Source of the DNA: JBGTCY01 sp041748615
GTDB lineage: Bacteria > Bacteroidota > Bacteroidia > Chitinophagales > CAIOSU01
NCBI GenBank assembly: GCA_041748615.1
Contig: JBGTCY010000325.1
Coordinates: forward strand, 1-49,731
Direction: 5' to 3'
DNA length: 49,731 bases
Position numbers and translations under genes: made by a program. The notes below the pieces were generated by a model, which saw only the letters and a list, made by a program, of their open reading frames with translations, was not told the origin of the DNA and ran no database searches. This document shows, piece by piece, positions 35,631-42,211 of the stretch (its first letter is position 1; every line of letters begins with the position of its first letter).

Positions 35631-35866
35631 CAGGCTCTTTTTGAAAGGGGAAAATAAAGTTCGTTTTCAATGCATTCTTTGAGGTATGCAAAGACTGCTT
35701 TTAAATCCTTATCCGTAATGCCAGGATAGCTTTCCAATATCATTATTTCAGTCCATCCGTTTGATAGCAACTCGAGCAGCAACTCCACTGAAATACGGGT
35801 TCCCTTGATAGTAGGTTTGCCCAACAGGATATCCTTGTCTGAAACGATGTGGTCGCGCCAATTCAT
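35630..35866 (-). CDS. DUF433 antitoxin of TA module 4
   Basis: 78 residues with the DUF433 marks HIVSDKDILLGKPTIKGTRI, then LLELLSNGWTEIMILESYPGI. Related proteins are DNA-binding antitoxins paired with DUF5615 toxins. It precedes its partner with a TGATG overlap. Confidence 0.9.
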   Translation of the reverse strand: MNWRDHIVSDKDILLGKPTIKGTRISVELLLELLSNGWTEIMILESYPGITDKDLKAVFAYLKECIENELYFPLSKRA

Positions 35867-35870
35867 TATT

Positions 35871-35878
35871 CAAATGTA
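35871..35878 (-). promoter_or_regulatory. Bacteroidota -7 element of TA module 4
   Basis: Minus-strand TACATTTG, a perfect TAnnTTTG. Only 4 bases separate it from the DUF433 ATG, so the transcript would start at or next to the start codon (nearly leaderless). Confidence 0.5.
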
Positions 35879-35917
35879 ATTATTTTCTTCTTGAATTTCA
35901 TGCATAAGTAAAAACGG

Positions 35918-35990
35918 GACGAGGAACTTAGGAAGCGGAGCTGCTGACAAAGTAAATAGTCCAAACGAATGATTGAACGATGCTTGCGCG
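35918..35990 (-). repeat. Right-end fragment of the array repeat, before copy D
   Basis: GACGAGGAACTTAGGAAGCG through GAATGATTGAACGATGCTTG corresponds to the fragment at 33221-33290. It sits immediately left of copy D, as the other fragment sits left of copy A. Confidence 0.55.
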
Positions 35991-36006
35991 AAAAGAATTA
36001 ATCGGA

Positions 36007-36184
36007 TTTCACATCCCCCTTCAATAAATACTCAAGCATTGCTATCGTGTGTTCGGAATTGCGGTGGAATTCGGGACTTTCTCCCACAATGATTTGTTTA
36101 ATGACAGCGCGGTGTAATCCCAATACCGGGCAGTTTGCGTCAGCAGTTCAATATTCCAGTCTATAGCGGTGCTGATGATGTGTT
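36007..36184 (-). repeat. TA-array repeat, copy D
   Basis: TTTCACATCCCCCTTCAATA to about TCTATAGCGGTGCTGATG. Carries the same 4-base loss as copy A, so its minus-strand frame is broken; its right part is missing. Separates TA modules 4 and 5. Confidence 0.85.
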
Positions 36185-36250
36185 TTCATTCCGGGTATTT
36201 ATTTTGACAACTCAATTCTGTCTAATATTGTATAACATAATTGTAGCTCA

Positions 36251-36496
36251 ATGATGTATGTATTTCCCGATTTTCCGCATATAGCCGTTGACCCGGAAAT
36301 TTGTTTCGGCAAGCCCTGTATAAAAGGAACACGTATGCCCGTTGCCTCTGTGCTTGCTTATTTGTCGGGAGGCATGTCGGTTGAACAACTGCTGAAAGAG
36401 TTTGACTGGCTTACCCGTGAAGACGTGTCGGATGCCATGGCATTTGCCGCAGGCATGGTGGATTACCGGGTTATTCCAATCAAAAAAGCATCGTGA
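36251..36496 (+). CDS. DUF433 antitoxin of TA module 5
   Basis: 81 residues: HIAVDPEICFGKPCIKGTRM, VASVLAYLSGGMSVEQLLKE and DAMAFAAGMVDYRV are typical DUF433 features. It is on the opposite strand to module 4 and only distantly similar to it, so it was acquired separately rather than duplicated. It overlaps the toxin gene by 4 bases (GTGA). Confidence 0.9.
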   Translation: MMYVFPDFPHIAVDPEICFGKPCIKGTRMPVASVLAYLSGGMSVEQLLKEFDWLTREDVSDAMAFAAGMVDYRVIPIKKAS

Positions 36497-36864
36497 ATTT
36501 TCTGCTTGATGAAAATATGCCGCCTTCGCTCGCGGCAATTCTCAGCAGGAGCGGGCATCATGCCATTCATGTTCGGGATGTCAACATGAGAGGCAAGCCG
36601 GATGAGTTCATTTTCACTTATGCGGCAAGCAATGATTTCATCATCATCACGCACGATCTTGATTTCAGCCGTATTCATGCTTATAGCGGCAAGCATAAAC
36701 CCTCTGTCATTTTGTTCAGGATAGAACCACTCACCACAGAGAGCATCTCTGAATTGTTGTTTTCACATTTAACCCTGTTGCATGACGATTTGATGAAAGG
36801 CGCGTTTGTTGTGATAGAAAACGGACAGATACGCGTGAGAATGTTGCCCATCAAGTCCCTTTGA
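36493..36864 (+). CDS. DUF5615 PIN-like toxin of TA module 5
   Basis: 123 residues, GTG start overlapping the DUF433 stop. NFLLDENMPPSLAAIL (first acidic site), HVRDVNMRGKPDEFIFTYA and FIIITHDLDFSRI (second acidic site) match DUF5615. Complete, unlike the module 4 copy. Predicted RNase toxin by family. Confidence 0.9.
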   Translation: MNFLLDENMPPSLAAILSRSGHHAIHVRDVNMRGKPDEFIFTYAASNDFIIITHDLDFSRIHAYSGKHKPSVILFRIEPLTTESISELLFSHLTLLHDDLMKGAFVVIENGQIRVRMLPIKSL

Positions 36865-36943
36865 ATTTTCCCGTATTGGCAGAAACTCTCTAAGCTACCT
36901 TGCCAGAGTCTGAGAAGGAAGTGTCATAACCGGATTATTCGGA

Positions 36944-37252
36944 TTTCACATCCCTCTTCAAAAAATACTCAAGCATTGCTATCGTGTGTTCGGAAGCGCG
37001 GTGGAATTCGGGGAACACTTTCTCCCATAGTGATTTGTTTAATGACAGCGCGGTGTAATCCCAATACCGGGAAGTTTGCGTCAGCAGGTCAATGCTCCGG
37101 TCTATGGCGGTGCTGTAGGCGATGTCGTGGAAAAATAATTTGGAGGAAAAGCGGTGGAGTTCGGGGGATTGTTGACGGACAGGTTAAAGCGTGGCAGGGT
37201 GATGTGGAATGAATAGTCGAAGTGGATGATTGAACAATGCGTGAGCGCGAGG
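36944..37252 (-). repeat. TA-array repeat, copy E
   Basis: About 309 bases, one of the longest copies, from TTTCACATCCCTCTTC to AACAATGCGTGAGCGCGAGG. The minus-strand frame is open over about 60 codons (DIAYSTAIDRSIDLL, TSRYWDYTALS, EHTIAMLEYFLKRD); one base shift near the PP-E-L-H-R junction breaks it further upstream. Separates TA modules 5 and 6. Confidence 0.9.
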
Positions 37253-37276
37253 GGTCAATTTTGAGCATATACTGAA

Positions 37277-37603
37277 TTAACGGATTCTTTGACTCAGTTT
37301 ATTCGGGTTCTGTCGCGTGTCGAATACAGTAATGATGTGAAGCGCATCATCATCCACGCGGTAAATGATTTTATAATTGCCTGAAACAAGATAACGATAA
37401 TTTTTCCCGGTATGCTTTAACAGCGGTTCTGCCTGTCCGATTTCATCAAAGCCTGTTTCAAGCAGTGCGGTCTTGTCAAGGATTTTTATAACCTGGCGGT
37501 AAGCAATGGTTTCAGAAATTTCTGCAAGGTAATCGTAAATGCTTTGCAGGTCGCGTTTTGCGGGGATAGTCCAGACTATCTGTTTTATTACTTTTTTCGC
37601 CAC
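37277..37603 (-). CDS. RelE/ParE-family toxin of TA module 6
   Basis: 108 residues. IVWTIPAKRDLQSIYDYLAE at the start, then IGQAEPLLKHTGKNYRYLVS and NYKIIYRVDDDALHIITVFD, the usual ParE strand order. ParE toxins poison gyrase and RelE toxins cut mRNA; sequence alone does not separate these here. It overlaps its antitoxin by 16 bases. Confidence 0.88.
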   Translation of the reverse strand: MAKKVIKQIVWTIPAKRDLQSIYDYLAEISETIAYRQVIKILDKTALLETGFDEIGQAEPLLKHTGKNYRYLVSGNYKIIYRVDDDALHIITVFDTRQNPNKLSQRIR

Positions 37604-37824
37604 GACTCCACCTCTTTCCTGAGGGCTTTTTGAGAAATCACTTCTCCTTTGCGGAGAGCTTTTTCTGAAGCTTCAATCTTTGAGTAGAAGGCATCGAGCG
37701 TCATGGGTTTCAGAGATGCGCGCTTCTTTCTTGTAAGCTTGGTTTTAATTTCCATCAAGAGCTTCTCGTCATCGGTATTGATAAGTAATTCAATGAGATT
37801 TAGCTTTTCTGCCTGAAGGTTCAT
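37588..37824 (-). CDS. Antitoxin of TA module 6
   Basis: 78 residues, Lys/Glu/Leu-rich: KLNLIELLINTDDEKLLMEI, then TLDAFYSKIEASEKALRKGE. The layout resembles short antitoxins found next to ParE-type toxins in Bacteroidota. Preceded by a perfect -7 element. Confidence 0.8.
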   Translation of the reverse strand: MNLQAEKLNLIELLINTDDEKLLMEIKTKLTRKKRASLKPMTLDAFYSKIEASEKALRKGEVISQKALRKEVESWRKK

Positions 37825-37844
37825 GAATGATGATTTGAGTTAAT

Positions 37845-37852
37845 CAAAGTTA
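37845..37852 (-). promoter_or_regulatory. Bacteroidota -7 element of TA module 6
   Basis: Minus-strand TAACTTTG, a perfect TAnnTTTG, 20 bases upstream of the antitoxin ATG and directly at the left edge of repeat copy F. A possible -33 TTG would lie inside the repeat (TTGAG, about 22 bases upstream), so the repeat may supply part of the promoter. Confidence 0.5.
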
Positions 37853-37857
37853 CCTTA

Positions 37858-38148
37858 TTCCTTCAAAAAATACTCAAGTACTTCAATTGTGTGTTCGGAA
37901 TTGCGGTGGAATTCGGGGAACACTTTCTCCCACAGTAATTTGTTTAATGACAATGCGGTGTAATCCCAATACCGGGAAGTTTGAGTCAGCAAGTCAATGT
38001 TCCAGTCTATGGCGGTGCTGTAGGCGATTACGAAAAAAGATAATTTGGAAGAAAAGCGGGGCGTGGGGGGATTGTTGACTGCCCAGTTAAATTGCGGCAA
38101 GTTGATGAGGGATGAATAATTCAAGGACTTGAATTATTCTTGTACGGG
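37858..38148 (-). repeat. TA-array repeat, copy F
   Basis: About 291 bases. The minus-strand frame is open over 89 codons (LPQFNWAVNNPPTPRFSSKL, then TAIDWNIDLL and NKLLWEKVFPEFHRN), the least damaged copy with G. Separates TA modules 6 and 7. Confidence 0.9.
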
Positions 38149-38155
38149 CGGTTTT

Positions 38156-38611
38156 TTATTCCCCTGCCAGCTTCAATACATTTTTTTCCAACTTCTTGCT
38201 GATGCGAAAATTTGTTTTCTTAATTTCTTCCAATACGGGTTTGACAAGTTTAATCAATCCCGCCTCTTTCGCCTCTATTAATAAGCCGAGGGTTCCAATG
38301 AAATCTATACCCAACTTTTCCGCATAGAGGCGGGCTTTATTATCATCCACAATCAGCAGGGCTTCATCCGCTTCCAATGCCAGGGCAATGGCGCTTGCCT
38401 CGCCTTTGTCTAATTCCGCTTCAATTATTTTCTGGTATTTGATATTTTTCGGAGAAGCTATCTTAATCCAAGGAGGAACGGCTTTTCCGTACTCGCTTTT
38501 AATTTCGGGTGTGATAGTGATGGTTTCGAAAAGTTGTTTCAAGATGAAAAGTCGGTCGAGTTTATCCAGCAGAATAAGACAACTGGTATCACTTACGATA
38601 ATTTTTGACAT
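38156..38611 (-). CDS. DUF3368 PIN-like toxin of TA module 7
   Basis: 151 residues. IIVSDTSCLILLDKLDRLFI (first Asp), then DKGEASAIALALE and LLIVDDNKARLYAEKLGIDF (acidic pair) and IGTLGLLIEAKEAGLI are DUF3368 features. It is the usual partner of UPF0175 antitoxins and is a predicted RNase. Overlaps its antitoxin by 23 bases. Confidence 0.92.
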   Translation of the reverse strand: MSKIIVSDTSCLILLDKLDRLFILKQLFETITITPEIKSEYGKAVPPWIKIASPKNIKYQKIIEAELDKGEASAIALALEADEALLIVDDNKARLYAEKLGIDFIGTLGLLIEAKEAGLIKLVKPVLEEIKKTNFRISKKLEKNVLKLAGE

Positions 38612-38831
38612 GCTTCAATTCTTTTTCCAATTCTTTTTCATCATAGTTAAACAGCGATACGCCATACTGACCGAGCATTTCCATGAAGGTGCGTTTGGAT
38701 AATCCCGCCAGTTCTGCCGCCTGACCTAATGACAATTTGCTTTCCTCATACAATTTCGAAGCGAGATACATGAGCATCTCCCTGTCTTCAAGGTCAACGG
38801 TGTCGGGTATTTTTATTTTCAAGGTTCTCAT
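38589..38831 (-). CDS. UPF0175 antitoxin of TA module 7
   Basis: 80 residues. LASKLYEESKLSLGQAAELA, then GLSKRTFMEMLGQYGVSLFN is the classic UPF0175 helix-turn-helix and toxin-binding pattern. Precedes the DUF3368 gene. Upstream minus-strand TTACTTTG is one mismatch from the -7 consensus. Confidence 0.92.
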   Translation of the reverse strand: MRTLKIKIPDTVDLEDREMLMYLASKLYEESKLSLGQAAELAGLSKRTFMEMLGQYGVSLFNYDEKELEKELKHVKNYRK

Positions 38832-38904
38832 GTTATGAAATTCAGCTTGTTAATCTATACAGGGTTTTTATCCTGACGATACAAAGTAAGAAAATTATCA
38901 GGAT

Positions 38905-39202
38905 TTCACATCCCCCTTCAAAAAATACTCGAGTATTTCTATCGTGTGTTCGGAATTGCGGTGAAATTCCGGGAACACTTTCTCCCACAATGATTTATTT
39001 AATGACAATGCGGTGTAATCCCAATACCGGGAAGTTTGAGTCAGCAAGTCAATGTTCCAGTCTATGGTGGTGTAAATGGGGATGTCGTGAAAGAATAATT
39101 TTGGGAGGGAAATCGAAGAGAGTGCTAGCGGAGCAGATAGAGTGTGGCGGTTGATGAATGATGAGTAGTCTAAGACGCTTGAACTATGCTTGTGAGGGAG
39201 AT
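38905..39202 (-). repeat. TA-array repeat, copy G
   Basis: About 298 bases with a long open minus-strand frame (111 codons from 39233). Ends the array next to the 213-residue gene, whose last codons read into this repeat. Confidence 0.88.
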
Positions 39203-39825
39203 AGGTGAACTGCTTTATTGGTAAGAGTAACATTAATTAATTGGCAATATTGTTTTAATGCGGCTTCAATTATATGATTAATCCCCCATATCCTTTGATT
39301 TTGCTCAACCCATTCGACAGTTTTTTTAAATTCTTCAGTAGCATAGTGTCTCTTATAATTTTCATTATCACTAAACAATTTTAGGTTACAATCTTCAATA
39401 ATGAAGTTTACAATATCAATTAAATCTTTTAATGTGGTTTTTCCTGTGGTTCTATTAACTATTTTGGCAGTGCCCTTAATATTATTAGGCATGAATGTCT
39501 TAATATGAAAATTAGTAACTCTTAATTCTTTAAAAAAATGAAATAGTGGATAGTCCGTTTTATCAATTACAATACATGGAGGGTGTTTTTTTAGCATTTC
39601 ACTTATTGAAACGAATTCATTTAGTGCTGCTCTTAAATATGCTTTTTCTAAATAGTGTGGATATTTATCATCAGTGCCCCCTCCATTAAACAAGGCGCAT
39701 CCATAAATTCGCTCAGATATTTCTCCCAAATTCTTTAATTCAGAAAATTCATCGAAAGGGTCATATTTTAAAATACCTTTAATGTTATCAATATCGGGTA
39801 GTTTATTTAAATCTAATATCGCCAT
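39184..39825 (-). CDS. Unknown protein at the array edge
   Basis: 213 residues, soluble, A/T-rich codons. I do not recognise it. Features seen: IDNIKGILKYDPFDEFSELK, FNGGGTDDKYPHYLEKAYLR, NRTTGKTTLKDLIDIVNFII and WVEQNQRIWGINHIIEAALK; mostly helical. The final residues (AVHLSPSQA) derive from the right end of repeat G, so the native C-terminus may have been replaced. It lies 55 bases after the nuclease-domain gene on the same strand and could be its partner. Confidence 0.6.
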   Translation of the reverse strand: MAILDLNKLPDIDNIKGILKYDPFDEFSELKNLGEISERIYGCALFNGGGTDDKYPHYLEKAYLRAALNEFVSISEMLKKHPPCIVIDKTDYPLFHFFKELRVTNFHIKTFMPNNIKGTAKIVNRTTGKTTLKDLIDIVNFIIEDCNLKLFSDNENYKRHYATEEFKKTVEWVEQNQRIWGINHIIEAALKQYCQLINVTLTNKAVHLSPSQA

Positions 39826-39880
39826 TTATAATGTTTGGTTACAATTCAAAGTTCCGTGTTCTTAACGTAAGATTTAGTTT

Positions 39881-41464
39881 CTATTTTTTAACAACAATTT
39901 TGTGTTCTTTAAGTCGCCTGATAATAAAATCCCTTGTAATTGCTTCATCGTAGTTAACATAAATAAGAGTGACATTATTCTCTTGACATATTCTTTTTTT
40001 CCTTTCATCACGTTCAACTGTTGCAATAAAAGTTCCCTCCCCTCCAAAATAGTCAACTGGTTGAAAATGTTGTAATCCCTGATATTCCACTCCAACTCGT
40101 TTACCTTCAACTTCTAAATAAATATCTAATTCTTGTCCTTTCAAATATTTAGGTCTGTAATGATGAATAACCTCAATGCCTATTGCCTCAAATAACTCGT
40201 AAATAATTTTGAAAAGGTATGTTTCATTCTTCCAACCTTCACCAAATCTTGGTACTCCTAACTCATCCCGCACTTCATTGCTGGTTTCACGCAGTGATTT
40301 TGCAGGTATTTTTTCTGGAAACCTGCATTTCTCAAGAATTGCCTTGCGGTAACTATAATAATAGTAATCACTACTATGAATATTGTCATCAGGATAAACA
40401 ACGGTATCGTAATCGGAAAGATCTCTATATCTCAAATTTTCAATTATTTCAAAATCGGCAAGTCCATAGTCATAAAAATAATCAAGATTAGAACCCGCTT
40501 TGATACAGTACTTGTAATCGGGTTGTTTTAAAAGTCGTTGCTGCCTCTTCCTCGCTTTAGCTATTTCGTTTTTGAGCTTTGGATATTTGTCCAATTTCTG
40601 GAAAATTGCTTCAAACTCATCAAAATGATGCGGGATTGAACCAAGAGTTTCAATTAGATATTTAATTGCCACGAACTGTTGAAAAATATAATACTCATCA
40701 CCAAATCCGAAATTTATATTCAAGTTCGATTGATACTTTTCAATCTGGCTAACAGAAAATTCTATCGTGTCTTTTATTAGGTTTATGTTTTTAGTTATTG
40801 CAATGTGCCAATATACGATATCAAACCCTCTATCCAAAACCCTGCATCCGATTTTTAATATTTGCTCATACTTTTCAGGTGATACTTTATTGAATAAAAT
40901 TGCTTTTGATTGATAATCCATGCAGTCTTGAAAATCAATATTTGAATACATATTGTGTGAGTTTTCAAAAAATAGGGTTAAAAACTTATTTATTTCATCA
41001 AAGAAAATTGGATACTCATACAGTCTTAACTTAAAGCGTGGGAACACAGAAAGGTTTTCGTAATCCCCACGGATACCAAAGTCTCGTTTTATGGGATGTA
41101 GTGGTTTAAATTTCTTTTGCAATTTCCATTCACTGTAATTTGAATAGATTATCGCGTAGATTACAAGAGGGCTTTTAATTCTAGTTAAAATTTTACTTAA
41201 GTAAAAAAGGTTTTCAAGACTTTCCCGCCTTTTTTGAATTAAATGAAATATGAAGCTATCAAATCCATTAACTTCAAAATCTTCGCCTTTGAGATAAAGT
41301 TTCTGAAGGTAGTTGCGAAGGTCAAGATAATCATAGTTGAGTATCTCTTTATTTTTTTCTGGAAGTTGATCTATAGATAGTAAACGATCAGCAATCTCCT
41401 TTTCAAGAAACTCTTTGAGTAATTGCTCACCAACAAATTTTGTGTCGCGTATGTCAGTTATCAT
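39881..41464 (-). CDS. Large protein with C-terminal PD-(D/E)XK/EDxHD-like nuclease domain
   Basis: 527 residues. The first ~390 are helical, Tyr- and Lys-rich and not recognised. From about 405 comes a nuclease-like domain: NETYLFKIIYELFEAIGIEV (Glu), GQELDIYLEVEGKRVGVEYQ (Asp and Glu), GLQHFQPVDYFGG (QH) and VERDERKKRICQENNVTLIY (Asp, Lys). This order (E...D...ExxGxQH...D) resembles EDxHD homing-endonuclease-like and Vsr-related folds. A perfect -7 element lies upstream. A DNA-targeting defence role is possible but unproven; the low G+C content suggests transfer. Confidence 0.65.
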   Translation of the reverse strand: MITDIRDTKFVGEQLLKEFLEKEIADRLLSIDQLPEKNKEILNYDYLDLRNYLQKLYLKGEDFEVNGFDSFIFHLIQKRRESLENLFYLSKILTRIKSPLVIYAIIYSNYSEWKLQKKFKPLHPIKRDFGIRGDYENLSVFPRFKLRLYEYPIFFDEINKFLTLFFENSHNMYSNIDFQDCMDYQSKAILFNKVSPEKYEQILKIGCRVLDRGFDIVYWHIAITKNINLIKDTIEFSVSQIEKYQSNLNINFGFGDEYYIFQQFVAIKYLIETLGSIPHHFDEFEAIFQKLDKYPKLKNEIAKARKRQQRLLKQPDYKYCIKAGSNLDYFYDYGLADFEIIENLRYRDLSDYDTVVYPDDNIHSSDYYYYSYRKAILEKCRFPEKIPAKSLRETSNEVRDELGVPRFGEGWKNETYLFKIIYELFEAIGIEVIHHYRPKYLKGQELDIYLEVEGKRVGVEYQGLQHFQPVDYFGGEGTFIATVERDERKKRICQENNVTLIYVNYDEAITRDFIIRRLKEHKIVVKK

Positions 41465-41474
41465 ACTTTTATTT

Positions 41475-41482
41475 CAAAAATA
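41475..41482 (-). promoter_or_regulatory. Bacteroidota -7 element before the nuclease-domain gene
   Basis: Minus-strand TATTTTTG, a perfect TAnnTTTG, 10 bases from the ATG at 41464. Confidence 0.4.
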
Positions 41483-41529
41483 AATCATTAAAAACAAAAT
41501 ATAAAACACTAAGCTCAATCATTATTATC

Positions 41530-41622
41530 GGTTATTCTTTTCTCCCCCGAAGGTAACAAACCCCAATCGCGCAACGTTACCAATCAAAGCAACCAATAGT
41601 CGTACGAAGCAAGCGCAAAAAA
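41530..41622 (+). repeat. ~95-bp dispersed repeat, copy 1
   Basis: CTCCCCCGAAGGTAACAAAC through ATAGTCGTACGAAGCAAGCG. The same element lies at 43171-43258 and 46826-46918, all in the same orientation. Shared core: CAATCAAAGCAA, ATAGTCGTACGAAGCAAGCG, CAAAA. Followed directly by the hutU tail fragment. Confidence 0.75.
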
Positions 41623-41627
41623 TTCCT

Positions 41628-41666
41628 ACAGTTCCAACCCAAATTTTTTCGCAGTGGCTTTCGCTT
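41628..41666 (-). pseudogene. Duplicate fragment of the hutU 3' end
   Basis: On the minus strand it encodes the last 12 residues of HutU (AKATAKKFGLEL) and a stop. Differences from the intact gene are GCA/GCG, AAG/AAA and CTC/CTG plus TGA/TAG, all synonymous, so the fragment comes from a diverged hutU rather than a fresh copy. It lies 1.7 kb from the real hutU end, with the peptidase locus between. Confidence 0.7.
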
Positions 41667-41698
41667 GCATTCTGCATTTACGGGGAGTTGCGGTAACC

Positions 41699-41780
41699 AG
41701 CAGTTTTCCTTTTACAGTTTAAAATAATTCTATTTCAGATACTAAAAGTACCGTAATTTTAATTTATATAAACCAAACTT
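41699..41780 (+). repeat. A/T-rich element shared with array repeat C
   Basis: Counterpart of 35092-35175: AGCAGTTTTCCTTTTACAGT, TTTAAAATAATTC, GTACCGTAATTT and TAAACCAAACTTC. Within the 534-base gap 41465-41998, which otherwise holds repeat copy 1, the hutU fragment, a weak inverted pair (TTTAAT...GGTAC at 41802-41815 against GGTACCATTAAA at 41907-41918) and the promoter below. Confidence 0.55.
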
Positions 41781-41928
41781 CATGCAGTGGTTTATATTGT
41801 AGTTTAATAATGGTACTATGAGTGCCAATAAAACGGGTGGCATCATCAACCCGCTGGCGGTTATCGGGCGGATGAGACGAGTTCCGGCAACAATATTATA
41901 ATGTATGGTACCATTAAAGGGCGTAGAG

Positions 41929-41958
41929 TTTGAGCCGACAGGAAAAATTGTAACTTTG
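41929..41958 (+). promoter_or_regulatory. Bacteroidota promoter of the peptidase locus
   Basis: TTTG at 41929-41932 and TAACTTTG at 41951-41958, separated by 18 bases, close to the Bacteroidota TTTG-N19-TAnnTTTG consensus. It drives the 65-residue gene and the peptidase gene behind it. Confidence 0.7.
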
Positions 41959-41998
41959 GCTCTATATCGCGAACTTATTCTCTAAAAAAGCAAAGTCT

Positions 41999-42196
41999 AT
42001 GAAATCAAAAGATGAAGAAAAAAAGCAGCCTTCTTTTGAAAAAGACTACAACGAAATCATGAAAGAAGTGTTCAAACAGACTGTTCCTCCTTCAGCGCCA
42101 CAATGGACTACCCCGGGCGATTATATCGTCAAATTTTCTCTGTACGAGGAAACACCCGGCAGTATCACTTCCACCGACACCTGCATTATTGACTGA
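41999..42196 (+). CDS. Small protein upstream of the SDH-type peptidase
   Basis: 65 residues: Lys/Glu-rich start (KSKDEEKKQPSFEKDYNEIM), then FKQTVPPSAPQWTTPGDYIV and VKFSLYEETPGSITSTDTCI. Not recognised. It starts 40 bases past a good promoter and ends 15 bases before the peptidase gene, so the two are cotranscribed. Could be a partner or leader peptide; no function is claimed. Confidence 0.6.
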   Translation: MKSKDEEKKQPSFEKDYNEIMKEVFKQTVPPSAPQWTTPGDYIVKFSLYEETPGSITSTDTCIID

Positions 42197-42211
42197 TTTT
42201 ATTTTCCCGCT

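Noticed and set aside
32609..39202. Integron cassette array
   Set aside because: No integrase, repeats about 300 bases rather than 60-140, no RYYYAAC/GTTRRRY core pairs seen, and modules on both strands. Kept only as an analogy.
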